Positions 1 through 10,015 of a DNA stretch of 64,000 nt are shown here, piece by piece. This stretch comes from Physcomitrium patens (Eukaryota; Streptophyta; Bryopsida; Funariales; Funariaceae). The translations under genes and the position numbers were made by a program. The DNA lies in contig NC_037254.1 in the NCBI RefSeq assembly GCF_000002425.4, positions 22,211,120 to 22,275,119 of the forward strand, in the 5' to 3' direction. Numbering within the stretch: position 1 is the stretch's first letter; the number at the start of each line of letters is the position of its first letter. The notes beneath the pieces are model-generated. The model was not told the origin of the DNA and ran no database searches. It worked only from the letters and a program-made list of their open reading frames with translations.

Positions 1-108
1 AGCAATATATGCATGAACTGAAAGAGACTCAACAGGATCCTCTCAACCTGTTCTTCCTCGTATTGTAGCTGCAGTCCTCAATAACGCTTCTCGAGGTATT
101 TTCCCTCC

Positions 109-1341
109 TTACATTCTAGAAACGGCAGAAGCCCAAAACTCACTAGTTTCCGTACTTCCACCAATTTCATCATCTACTCTAGCACCATAACTTGCACTTT
201 CTCGTACTACTGTTTCATGCTCTTTTAAGTAATCTTGAACTAATGCTCTCATTCCTCCCTTGCCAAAATTGGTTTGAAGAAGATCCTCCCTATCTTTCAA
301 TGCTATCTTCCCATCTTTCCAGCAAATAATTCCCTGCCGTATCATATTATTAAATTCATTGCAATCTTTTCTAGTGTGTGAAGCATCATCACACCAAATG
401 CATCTTTGTACATATCCTTGTTTTGAAACATTCTTCGAATTGTTTATAGAAGTATTCTCTTCAAGTCTTGCCAATTTGATTTGAAGATCTCGCATTCCTC
501 GTATAATTTCTTCTATATCCATATCTGCTTTCTTTGACAAGGATGTCGAAGGTTGAACTGTAGGCATTGTCGGTGGTGTTGTACGTATTGGAGCTTTGGG
601 TGCTTGTAGTGTTTTGAGAATATTGCTCCTATCCTTCCTCCTTTCTTTTTTTGTAAGCAATCCCACCGCATCTTCAACGTTCTTCCACTTTGTTGTCAAT
701 CCTTCATCTTCTTCTTTGTCTTCAAGAAGGGGTTCTAATTTCTCTTGCAATTCTCCATCAGCAGCTTGAAGAAATAGATCAACTTTGTTCGGCTCCAATG
801 TCAATTTTTCTACCTTTGATAATTGAGAGTACTGCCTCTCAAATTTCCTTAGTAGCTCTATTGCTTGCAAATTCTTATTGGGCCGTTCAATCCATCCCAG
901 AAACAGCTTCTTAGTAATGCGATCAGCATCTTCCAAGAAATATTCGTCTTTCAATGCATGTGAAAAATCCTCCCATGAATTCCCACAACGATCCGTAATC
1001 GATGTAATGTGGTCCCTTATCTCCGGTATCGTGGCAAGTCCAAATAGTGCAACCATTTTCTTCTCTAAAACCCGATTTAATTCCATTTCACAAACATAAC
1101 ATCTTAAATACCTTGAAATATTCCTCCCATCAAATTGATCAATTTTATTGACCACTGCTTGCAATGCTTTGGTTGCCAAAGCTTCCTTTCGATCATTGCT
1201 TTGCTGTTGCTGCATTGACAATGAGAAGGCTTGAAACAAACTAGCAATAGATGGATCCATGTGCATATCTTGTCCTTTAGAAGACTCTCCACCAGAAACT
1301 TCTTCCAAAAATCCTTCAAAATTTTTATTTTCGTTTTCCAT
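109..1341 (-). CDS. Retrotransposon Gag-like protein (inverted copy)
   Basis: This is an uninterrupted 410-residue frame beginning MENENKNFEGFLEEV. It is the capsid-type protein of element C, recognised by position directly downstream of an LTR and primer-binding site and by a zinc-knuckle-like segment near residue 317 (RCIWCDDASHTRKDCNEF, a C-X2-C-X4-H-X4-C spacing). The protein is rich in charged, helical sequence, as is usual for Gag. It keeps the original start codon, whereas the forward copy at 7859-9058 has lost one A just after its ATG. A protein product today is possible but not shown. Assignment to Gag is secure from context; exact relatives cannot be named without a search. Confidence 0.8.
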   Translation of the reverse strand: MENENKNFEGFLEEVSGGESSKGQDMHMDPSIASLFQAFSLSMQQQQSNDRKEALATKALQAVVNKIDQFDGRNISRYLRCYVCEMELNRVLEKKMVALFGLATIPEIRDHITSITDRCGNSWEDFSHALKDEYFLEDADRITKKLFLGWIERPNKNLQAIELLRKFERQYSQLSKVEKLTLEPNKVDLFLQAADGELQEKLEPLLEDKEEDEGLTTKWKNVEDAVGLLTKKERRKDRSNILKTLQAPKAPIRTTPPTMPTVQPSTSLSKKADMDIEEIIRGMRDLQIKLARLEENTSINNSKNVSKQGYVQRCIWCDDASHTRKDCNEFNNMIRQGIICWKDGKIALKDREDLLQTNFGKGGMRALVQDYLKEHETVVRESASYGARVDDEIGGSTETSEFWASAVSRM

Positions 1342-1412
1342 AAAAATAAAGATAAAATCAACCGAAATCCAATACCTTCCACCTCAAGCTTTCACGTCGG
1401 ATTCACCACTTA

Positions 1413-2217
1413 TGTCGTATTACGTGCTTTCCTGCTCGAGAACACGCCGGGCGTCTGGCTGTAGAAGGTAGTATGGAGATTCGCCGATAGTCAAGCAGTC
1501 TATCAGTTTTTGACTACTGGAATATAAACGACTGCAACAATGTACCGTAAATCTATACGGATGCTCTTTGACTGCTTGTCGAAGTCTTTTTTTTGCCCGA
1601 GCCGAAAGGCCTCTAGACGTTACAGAGAACCCCGAACAACCCAAACTGTTAATCTTCAATACCCCTTTGTACTTACGATCTTGTATCCACTGACTGTCCT
1701 ATTAGATTAACCCAATAAATTTCATTCACTCCGCATATTCAATCCTATAGACACCCCTTTAATCCTTCAATCACAGACATAATTCAATTTTACAAAACAG
1801 TCAAGAGTATTCAAACCCACTTCATTTAAAAATCCCGATTCATCATTACAACACTAACTTCAGCAGCAATTGCCTCAGTCTTCCCAAAACTCTACGAAGA
1901 AGAAAAATCCAAATTCTATGTCTTTCCTTCCCCGACCCGAAGCATGAAGCTCTTCTTTCTAATTCCCTTGATCTTCAAAAACCTCCAATGAAAACCGAAC
2001 TGGTAACCTTGCAAAAGCTTGAAAACTAGCTCCCCCCCCCCGATTCCCCGAAAGAAAACAACCTCTCCCCTCAAAACTATCCCCCCCCTAATCTTATCCT
2101 CTGAATTTCTTCAATCTTCCGTCTTAGATCCGGAATTGGCTCCCACCTTAAGCTTGGATCCGAAATTGGCTCTCGCCGTCAAGCTTTCTCCTCCGTTTTT
2201 ACCTTTAAGAATCCATT
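1413..2217 (-). repeat. Truncated LTR of element C, inverted
   Basis: The inner end TGTCGTATTACGTGC at 1413 is the reverse complement of the element C LTR terminus, next to a primer-binding-like segment at 1391-1408. Similarity to C's 5' LTR runs to 2217 and then stops abruptly; the following sequence belongs to the gag of element B. No terminal repeat or target duplication marks the break at 2217, so it is a rearrangement junction and not an insertion end. Confidence 0.85.
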
Positions 2218-5200
2218 GAGCTTGTTGGAACCTTACTTACAAGGCAAGCTCTATCATGGTTTGCTCCTTTATTTGAGAAACGATCATCCATACTAAACAA
2301 CTTTGAAACCTTTTTAGAGGCGTTTGTGGAAGCATTTGGTGAACACGACAAGGTTCGATGGACTACAACAAAGATCTGATCACTACGATAAAGGATGCAC
2401 TCTACATCAGTCTATACATTGGACTTCAGGCAACTAGCATTCGACATCAATTGGGATGAAGAAGCATTGATGAGTCAATTCTATCGGAATTTAAGGGACG
2501 TTGTGAAGGATTTGTTCATAACTCTTCCTGATCTGTGAACGCTCAACGAAGCTATTAGCCAAGTTGTGAAGTGTGATAACTGCCTATTCCAACGTCGCCA
2601 GGACCAACGCTCAAGAAAACATATGGTTTGTCACACTCCAACTATATTGACAAGCAGCGTGAATTCACATTCAGAGGTAGAAGACATGTAAATTGATGCG
2701 GTACATGTCAAATCCCTTACTCTAGAAGAAAAAAAGTGGCATATGGAAGAAAGTCTATGCTTATATTGCGATGAAGAAGGCCACAAAGTTGAAAACTACT
2801 CCAAGAAGCAAAATCGATGTATTGTGACGACTAGGCACACGTTTATTCAAGAAAACGAGGATGCCCAGCCACAATAGGAACCGTGTAGTTTGAGAGTGAA
2901 ATATCGCAACAACAACCAAGTTCATTTCTTTCCGCTCAACCTACCCTTTGCTTTACAATCCCTTTGTTTATTGGCCCTCAAAAACTAAGAACCTTAGCAT
3001 TATTAGATTCAGGAGCATCTGCTTGTTTCTTAAACAAAGAATTTGTAAAGTGTCATAAGATCCCTTTAGTACAAAAATCCAAACTTGTTCACGTTGAGGT
3101 CATAGATGGGCAACCTTTATAGTCTGGTAGTGTCACCCATGAATCAGAACCTATAGAAGTGACATTTAAGGACCATAGTAGTCATATTATTTTCAATATT
3201 ATTAGAACCTCATCAAATCCTATTATTCTTGATCTTTCCTGGTTGGAGAAGCATAATCCATCTATAGATTGGAGGTTGCGGAAGATGATTTTTTCCACAA
3301 AATCATCCAAGAGCAAGCTTAGTAGAAAATCCCAAATAGAAAAATCCTTATTCATTGGAGTAAGAGCGTTTATAAGATCGTCCAAGGAAGGCACACCATT
3401 TGTCATTTATGCGGCTCTAACTACCGGAGAGAAGATCTCGACAGCAAGTATACCGGAGCAATATAAGGATTTTAAAGACGTATTTCAAAAGAAGAATGCC
3501 GACATGCTATCGGAACACCGGCCATATGATTGCGCCATAGACTTACAGGAAGGATCACAACCGCCTTTTGGCCCAATCTACAATCTATTGCAGACGGAAT
3601 TGGCCGAGTTGCGGAAGTACATCGACGAGAATCTAGCCAAGAACTTCATCTGTCATTCAAAATCGTCAGCTGGAGCACCCATCTTATTTGTGAAGAAGAA
3701 AGATGGCTCGTTGCAGATGTGAGTGGACTATCGAGGCCTCAACAAGATAATAAAGAAGAATCGTTATCCATTACCCTTGATTTTTGGTCTCTTAGAATAA
3801 CTTGGATGTACAAGGATCTTTACAAAAATTGATCTAAGGGGAGCTTACAACCTCATATGAATCAAGGAAGGAGATGAGTGGAAGACAGCGTTCTGTAGAA
3901 GGTATGGCCATTTTGAATATAATGTCATGCCCTTTGGTCTTATCAATGCTCCAGCAGTCTTTTAACATATGATGAATGACATTTTTCGAGAGCACCTTGA
4001 TGATTTTGTTGTCATCTACTTGGATGATATTCTGATATTCTCCAGAAATGAGGGAAAGCATGAAAAGTACGTTCGTTTGGTCTTGAAAAAATTATGCAAG
4101 CGAGGACTATATGCCAAGTTGGAGAAGTGTTTATTTCACTAAATAGAGATGGAGTTTTTGGGATTCATTGCGACTACGGAAGGCTTGAAGATGGACCCCA
4201 AGAAGGTGGAAGCAATCATGTCTCGGGAGGTTCCAAAGACGGTTAGAGACGTACAATGCTTTCTTGGCTTTGTTAACTTCTATCGAATCTTCATCAAGAA
4301 TTACTCTCAAGTTGCTGCTCCTCTCACTCGATTGACATGCAAGAATAAGCTGGAATGGAAACCTCTAGCGGAGAAGGTGTTTCAAGACCTGAAGATGGCA
4401 TTTACTACGGCTCCAATCTTGGTACATCTAGACTTTACAAAGGCCTTCTATTTAGAAATTGATACTTCGGATTTCAATTTGGGAGCTGTACTTTCACAAA
4501 TGAGAGAAGACAAGAAGCTCCATCCTGTTGCATTTTATTCTTGAAAGTTCTCTGCTGCTGAAATCAATTATGAGATCCACGATAAGGAACTTCTTGGTAT
4601 AATGGATTCTTTCCAAGAATGGCGTCACTTTCTTCAAAGAGCTATACATTCAGTGACCATATACACTGATCACGAGAATTTGGAGTATTTCATATCGACT
4701 CGAGTTCTAAATCGACATCAAGCTCGGTGGAGTATGTTGCTATCTAGGTTCGATTTTGTTATCACTTATCGACCTGGAAAGTAGCAAGGACTATCCGATG
4801 CCTTATCGAGGAGATTGTATCTTGTACCAAAGGCTGGAGAAGCAGCGTTTGATTAACAATATACGACGTTGTTGAAGCTAGAGCAATTTCAGCTTTGCGC
4901 TACTATTGTGCCAATTGATGCTCACTTCCTGAACCAAGTATGTGCCATAACCATTGAAGATCCAGTAGCCATTGATATCAAGTAGTGTACCAATGACGAC
5001 AAGTTCAAGGTGGAGGGAGATCTTTTATACTTTGAGGAGTGGCTATATATCCCAAAAGGACTAGCACGACTCCGAGTTCTTCAATCTCGCCAGGATTTTC
5101 CAGCTGTGGGATATTTTGGATTCAACAAGACCTTGGAGCTTATTTCTCGAGATTTTTGGTGGCCCCAAATGTTGAAGGATGTGAAAGATTTTGTCCTCTC

Positions 5201-6418
5201 CTACGATATTTGTTCAAGATCCAAGAATCCTTGACATCGCCCTTATGAACTTCTACAATCATTACCGATTCTACGTCGACCATGGTCTTCAATTTCCATG
5301 GACTTCATCATAGACCTGCCATCATCGAACTCATTTGACAGCATCTTTGTTGTAGTAGATCGACTTACAAAGATGGTGTACTTTATTAATTACAATAAGA
5401 CATCGTCCAGTGAAGTCACAGCAAGGCTCTTTCTTGATAATGTGTATCAATATCATGGACTATTAGATGATATTATATCAGATCGAGAAACCAGTTCGTA
5501 TCAAAGTTTTAGAGATCTCTTTTTGAAATATTAAAGGTGGATATCAAGCTTTCTTCGGCTTTTTATCCTCAAATTGATGGCCAAACGGAACAGGTGAACC
5601 AAGTCTTGGAACAATACTTATGATGCAGCATCAATTATCAGCAAGATGATTGGACCGCACATCTGTCGCTAGCTGAGTTTGCATATAACAACACCCTCCA
5701 TACGTTGACTCAATACACACCATTCTTTTTCAACTATGGGTATCATCCAAAACTTGATTTATTGAGTCCATCAACAAATAACAATCCAACAACTGAAGGA
5801 TTTGCAAAACAACTATTAGAGCTTCAAACTACGTTGAAGCTTCAATTACAATCTGCTCAAGAATCCTACAAGGCATCTACAAATAGATTTCGGAATCAAG
5901 TACGTACTTTCAAAATTAGAGATAAAGCATGGCTTCTTTGATAAAATATCAAGACCAAGCGACTATGTGATAAGTTGGACTATCGAAGATTCGGACCATT
6001 TATCATCCAGAAGCAAATCAATCCAGTGGCGTACCGTCTGGAATTACTGGCTTCTATGAAGGTACATCAAGTCTTTCATGTTTTTCTGTTCGAGCCTTAT
6101 TGAGAGTCGTCCTTTCCTAGAAGAGTGCAATGTCCGCCACCTAGTATTGAGATTGAGAACCACGAGGAATATGAGGTCGAAAAGGTGTTGGATTCATGGC
6201 AAACGTGGGACAAGTTAGAATATCTTGTTCATTGGTGCAGCTACGATATTAATGAGCGAACGTAGGAACGTGCTGAAAATCTTGCCAATGTGCCACAAAA
6301 GGTATAGGAGTTTCATCAACAACATCCTCATAAACCTAAGTCGGTTCAACGATAGCTTTCTTTTGAAGCTTGCTCATCCAAGAATATAAGAAAGGGTACG
6401 AGTACCACCAAAACTCGT
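2218..6418 (+). pseudogene. Element B: decayed Ty3/gypsy chromovirus gag-pol
   Basis: Translated fragments give, in order: capsid-type gag (about 2225-2700); a zinc knuckle at 2758-2799 whose last ligand is Tyr instead of Cys; an aspartic protease with DSGAS at about 3006; reverse transcriptase with the YLDDILIFS active site near 4018; RNase H (about 4440-4800); an H2C2 integrase (from about 5080); the integrase core (about 5298-5700); and a C-terminal chromodomain (about 6150-6300). The frame is broken by many stops. Several fit C-to-T change in CAG, CAA or CGA codons, for example after SLQM at 3721 and after FYS at 4542. The 5' LTR and gag start are absent at the 2217/2218 junction. The 3' part lies beyond element C at 15071. 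It is not expected to make protein. Confidence 0.9.
6415..6418 (+). other. 4-bp target duplication of element C, left copy
   Basis: TCGT precedes the 5' LTR here and recurs at 15071-15074 after the 3' LTR. Ty3/gypsy elements usually make 5 bp, so either one base has changed or the duplication is four bases long. It shows that C inserted into element B and that both LTRs belong to one event. Confidence 0.65.
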
Positions 6419-7755
6419 TGTCGTGTTATAACACGAGTATACAGTGAAAATAAAAAGAAAGGGGAATTTTATTAATGTTCAGTTACCTCGAATATTGGGA
6501 GCATCGACCAACTCCAGTACAAATACTAAGTAGTCAGGTTCAGTCACTCCGTTACAGTCAGCCGGGGCATACTGAAATGCTCCGTTCGATTCCAATAACG
6601 GGAGTCAGCAGGAAGAGAAAGGACCAATTCATACGACCGGTTCGAGGAGCCAATTGGATCCAATTTCGATAATCCAATCCGGGTCCTCTTATCCAATATG
6701 AGACCTGAATTGGCCAGTCAACCCAATGCACTCTAATTATGGGAAATCCAGGTCTTACTACGGGTCTTAGCCAATCTGACGCGAGGACCAATTTGACCCA
6801 ATTACGGGAACATCCAGGTTACTACGGGCATCTTTTCCAATATAGGACCTGAATTGGTCGGGCGACTCAATGTGGTCCCGATTACGGGGTTCGATTCTGT
6901 TTCAGGCTGTCCTGTTCTCTGTGCCGTTTCAAGGAACATTGTTTTCGGTAAATGGATTTCTTAAAGGTAAAAATGGAAGAGAAAGCTTGACGGCGAGAGC
7001 CAATTTTAGATCCGAGCTTGAGGTGGGAGCCAATTCCGGATCTAAGACGGAAGATTGAAGAAATTCAGAGGATAAGGTTAAGGGGGGGATAGTTTTGAGG
7101 GGAGAGGTTGTTTTCTTTCGGGGAATCGGGGGGGGGAGCTAGTTTTCAAGCTTTTGCAAGGTTACCAGTTCGGTTTTCATTGGAGGTTTTTGAAGATCAA
7201 GGGAATTAGAGAGAGGAGCTTCATGCTTCGGGTCGGGGAAGGAAAGACATAGAATTTGGATTTTTCTTCTTCGTAGAGTTTTGGGAAGACTGAGGCAATT
7301 GCTGCTGAAGTCAGTGTTGTAATGATGAATCGGGATTTTTAAATGAAGTGGGTTTGAATACTCTTGACTGTTTTGTAAAATTGAATTATGTCTGTGATTG
7401 AAGGATTAAAGGGGTGTCTATAGGATTGAATATGCGGAGTGAATGAAATTTATTGGGTTAATCTAATAGGACAGTCAGTGGATACAAGATCGTAAGTACA
7501 AAGGGGTATTGAAGATTAACAGTTTGGGTTGTTCGGGGTTCTCTGTAACGTCTAGAGACCTATCGGCTCGGGCAAAAAAAAGACTTCGACAAGCAGTCAA
7601 AGAGCATCCGTATAGATTTACGGTACATTGTTGCAGTCGTTTATATTCCAGCAGTCAAAAACTGATAGACTGCTTGACTATCGGCGAATCTCCATACTAC
7701 CTTCTACAGCCAGACGCCCGGCGTGTTCTCGAGCAGGAAAGCACGTAATACGACA
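6419..7755 (+). repeat. 5' LTR of element C
   Basis: It is 1337 bp, with short terminal inverted repeats (TGTCGT at the start, ACGACA at the end). The first bases include the 16-bp perfect palindrome TCGTGTTATAACACGA at 6421-6436. The U3 part (about 6650-6890) holds two diverged copies of a segment with repeated CCAAT motifs: 6692-6740 resembles 6839-6886, and 6734-6771 resembles 6800-6837. A TATA-like TTATATT lies at 7641-7647, followed by a short hairpin (7650-7656 with 7668-7674). G- and T-rich tracts at 7080-7140 mirror the inverted copy. Confidence 0.9.
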
Positions 7756-7759
7756 TAAG

Positions 7760-7777
7760 TGGTGAACCCGACGTGAA
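7760..7777 (+). other. Candidate primer-binding site of element C
   Basis: Four bases after the LTR end there is TGGTGAACCCGACGTGAA. The leading TGG is complementary to the CCA end of a tRNA, as expected for minus-strand priming. I could not assign the tRNA by eye. The inverted copy has one base different at this site (1391-1408). Confidence 0.5.
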
Positions 7778-7858
7778 AGCTTGAGGTGGAAGGTATTGGA
7801 TTTCGGTTGATTTTATCTTTATTTTTATGGAAACGAAAATAAAAATTTTGAAGGATTT

Positions 7859-9058
7859 TTGGAAGAAGTTTCTGGTGGAGAGTCTTCTAAAGGACAAGAT
7901 ATGCACATGGATCCATCTATTGCTAGTTTGTTTCAAGCCTTCTCATTGTCAATGCAGCAACAGCAAAGCAATGATCGAAAGGAAGCTTTGGCAACCAAAG
8001 CATTGCAAGCAGTGGTCAATAAAATTGATCAATTTGATGGGAGGAATATTTCAAGGTATTTAAGATGTTATGTTTGTGAAATGGAATTAAATCGGGTTTT
8101 AGAGAAGAAAATGGTTGCACTATTTGGACTTGCCACGATACCGGAGATAAGGGACCACATTACATCGATTACGGATCGTTGTGGGAATTCATGGGAGGAT
8201 TTTTCACATGCATTGAAAGACGAATATTTCTTGGAAGATGCTGATCGCATTACTAAGAAGCTGTTTCTGGGATGGATTGAACGGCCCAATAAGAATTTGC
8301 AAGCAATAGAGCTACTAAAGAAATTTGAGAGGCAGTACTCTCAATTATCAAAGGTAGAAAAATTGACATTGGAGCCGAACAAAGTTGATCTATTTCTTCA
8401 AGCTGCTGATGGAGAATTGCAAGAGAAATTAGAACCCCTTCTTGAAGACAAAGAAGAAGATGAAGGATTGACAACAAAGTGGAAGAACGTTGAAGATGCG
8501 GTGGGATTGCTTACAAAAAAAGAAAGGAGGAAGGATAGGAGCAATATTCTCAAAACACTACAAGCACCCAAAGCTCCAATACGTACAACACCACCGACAA
8601 TGCCTACAGTTCAACCTTCGACATCCTTGTCAAAGAAAGCAGATATGGATATAGAAGAAATTATACGAGGAATGCGAGATCTTCAAATCAAATTGGCAAG
8701 ACTTGAAGAGAATACTTCTATAAACAATTCGAAGAATGTTTCAAAACAAGGATATGTACAAAGATGCATTTGGTGTGATGATGCTTCACACACTAGAAAA
8801 GATTGCAATGAATTTAATAATATGATACGGCAGGGAATTATTTGCTGGAAAGATGGGAAGATAGCATTGAAAGATAGGGAGGATCTTCTTCAAACCAATT
8901 TTGGCAAGGGAGGAATGAGAGCATTAGTTCAAGATTACTTAAAAGAGCATGAAACAGTAGTACGAGAAAGTGCAAGTTATGGTGCTAGAGTAGATGATGA
9001 AATTGGTGGAAGTACGGAAACTAGTGAGTTTTGGGCTTCTGCCGTTTCTAGAATGTAA
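7859..9058 (+). CDS. Retrotransposon Gag-like protein of element C (start frameshifted)
   Basis: The open frame is essentially identical to the inverted copy's 410-residue Gag, but the natural ATG at 7827 is out of frame: the A-run after ATGG has three A where the inverted copy has four. Translation from 7827 therefore runs into another frame, and only an internal start at 7865 or later would give Gag. The rest of the frame is intact, including the zinc-knuckle-like segment C-X2-C-X4-H-X4-C near the C-terminus. The frame ends TAA/G-rich spacer before the protease frame. Call it a Gag gene disabled at its start. Confidence 0.8.
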   Translation: MEEVSGGESSKGQDMHMDPSIASLFQAFSLSMQQQQSNDRKEALATKALQAVVNKIDQFDGRNISRYLRCYVCEMELNRVLEKKMVALFGLATIPEIRDHITSITDRCGNSWEDFSHALKDEYFLEDADRITKKLFLGWIERPNKNLQAIELLKKFERQYSQLSKVEKLTLEPNKVDLFLQAADGELQEKLEPLLEDKEEDEGLTTKWKNVEDAVGLLTKKERRKDRSNILKTLQAPKAPIRTTPPTMPTVQPSTSLSKKADMDIEEIIRGMRDLQIKLARLEENTSINNSKNVSKQGYVQRCIWCDDASHTRKDCNEFNNMIRQGIICWKDGKIALKDREDLLQTNFGKGGMRALVQDYLKEHETVVRESASYGARVDDEIGGSTETSEFWASAVSRM

Positions 9059-9187
9059 GGAGGGAAAATACCTCGAGAAGCGTTATTGAGGACTGCAGCT
9101 ACAATACGAGGAAGAACAGGTTGAGAGGATCCTGTTGAGTCTCTTTCAGTTCATGCATATATTGCTAAGAGCCAACATGAAGCTTTG

Positions 9188-10015
9188 ATGGAAGAAAAAA
9201 GACGAGGAAATTTTGATGATACTAGAGAAGGAAATTCTTTTAAGAGGCAAACTCGAGGAGACAAGGCTCGGGAGGCAGCTTCACAAGAATTGCCTGTAAA
9301 GGATACCTCAGCATCATTGGGAGAAAAAACAACGGAGACAAAAGATAAGGGCAAAACAATTGCTTATAAGCTACTTTCTGACATTGAAGCGACAACAAAT
9401 TTGAAAGGGGTGTTGGAAGAACGTATATTAAACGCTAAGGTGGAATTCACATTGAAAGAAGTCTTGGGAATTGCAAAGAAGGAGTTTCATGATGTTATCA
9501 TTGACAGCATTAAGCGAAAGAGGCAATTAATGAGCGAAACTGGAATGAGTCATGCTATTGATGCAAGAATATGTAGAGATGAAGAAGAGGTTGATATTGG
9601 TTACAAGCAACCAACAAATGAAAAGAATGGGTATAATCAGCGAGTATATTTCAAAGATTCTAGTGACAAGGAAATGGAAACTTTGAGCCATTATACTCGA
9701 AAGCATTGGGCAAGGGCAACTACTGAGGTATTGGTGAAGGTAGGAGATATAGAGGAACCAATAGTTGCCTTGGTGGACCATGGTTCTGAAATAAATCTCA
9801 TGTCTAAAGATCTTTATAAGAAGCAAAAATGGCCAATTGATATGGAACATGGATGGACAATACGAGCAGCTAATAACACACGAGGCGAATTATATAGAGC
9901 TTGTCTAGATGTCAAAATTCGGATTAGGGATGTTGCGACGAAGCAACATTTCTTCGTTCAAGATACAACGTCTTATCCGTTGATTTTAGGACAACCTTAT
10001 ATCACGGCAACATAG
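9188..10015 (+). CDS. Element C protease-region frame
   Basis: The frame starts at the ATG at 9188, but it is open further upstream to a TGA near 9120 that both copies of the element share. The first 170 residues are charged and of unknown role. The last 80 form a retroviral-type aspartic protease: VALVDHGSEINLMS carries the catalytic Asp in a DHGSE motif, and LILGQPYI near the end is the typical second hydrophobic-Gly motif. The frame is ended by TAG at 10013-10015, where a Gln codon would continue into the next segment. Linker stops follow at 10088, 10124 and 10196. Confidence 0.75.
   Translation: MEEKRRGNFDDTREGNSFKRQTRGDKAREAASQELPVKDTSASLGEKTTETKDKGKTIAYKLLSDIEATTNLKGVLEERILNAKVEFTLKEVLGIAKKEFHDVIIDSIKRKRQLMSETGMSHAIDARICRDEEEVDIGYKQPTNEKNGYNQRVYFKDSSDKEMETLSHYTRKHWARATTEVLVKVGDIEEPIVALVDHGSEINLMSKDLYKKQKWPIDMEHGWTIRAANNTRGELYRACLDVKIRIRDVATKQHFFVQDTTSYPLILGQPYITAT

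Larger units (their letters stand above)
1..2217 (-). mobile_element. Inverted partial copy of element C (gag plus truncated 5' LTR)
   Basis: Read on the minus strand, this stretch matches the plus-strand region 6949 to about 9170: the last 0.8 kb of an LTR, the primer-binding region, gag and the start of the following spacer. The match stops inside the LTR at 2217, so about 530 bp of the LTR's outer end are missing, and the copy runs off the left window edge. The two gag proteins differ at only one visible residue over 399, and an 79-codon open frame inside the LTR differs at one position from the 5' LTR of element C but at ten from C's 3' LTR. The copy is therefore closer to C's 5' half than C's own LTRs are to each other. 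Confidence 0.9.

Noticed and set aside
7509..7748. 79-codon frame present in all three LTR copies as a possible gene
   Set aside because: It lies within LTR sequence, and the 3' LTR copy has ten replacements, so there is no sign of protein constraint. It is useful only as a divergence marker.
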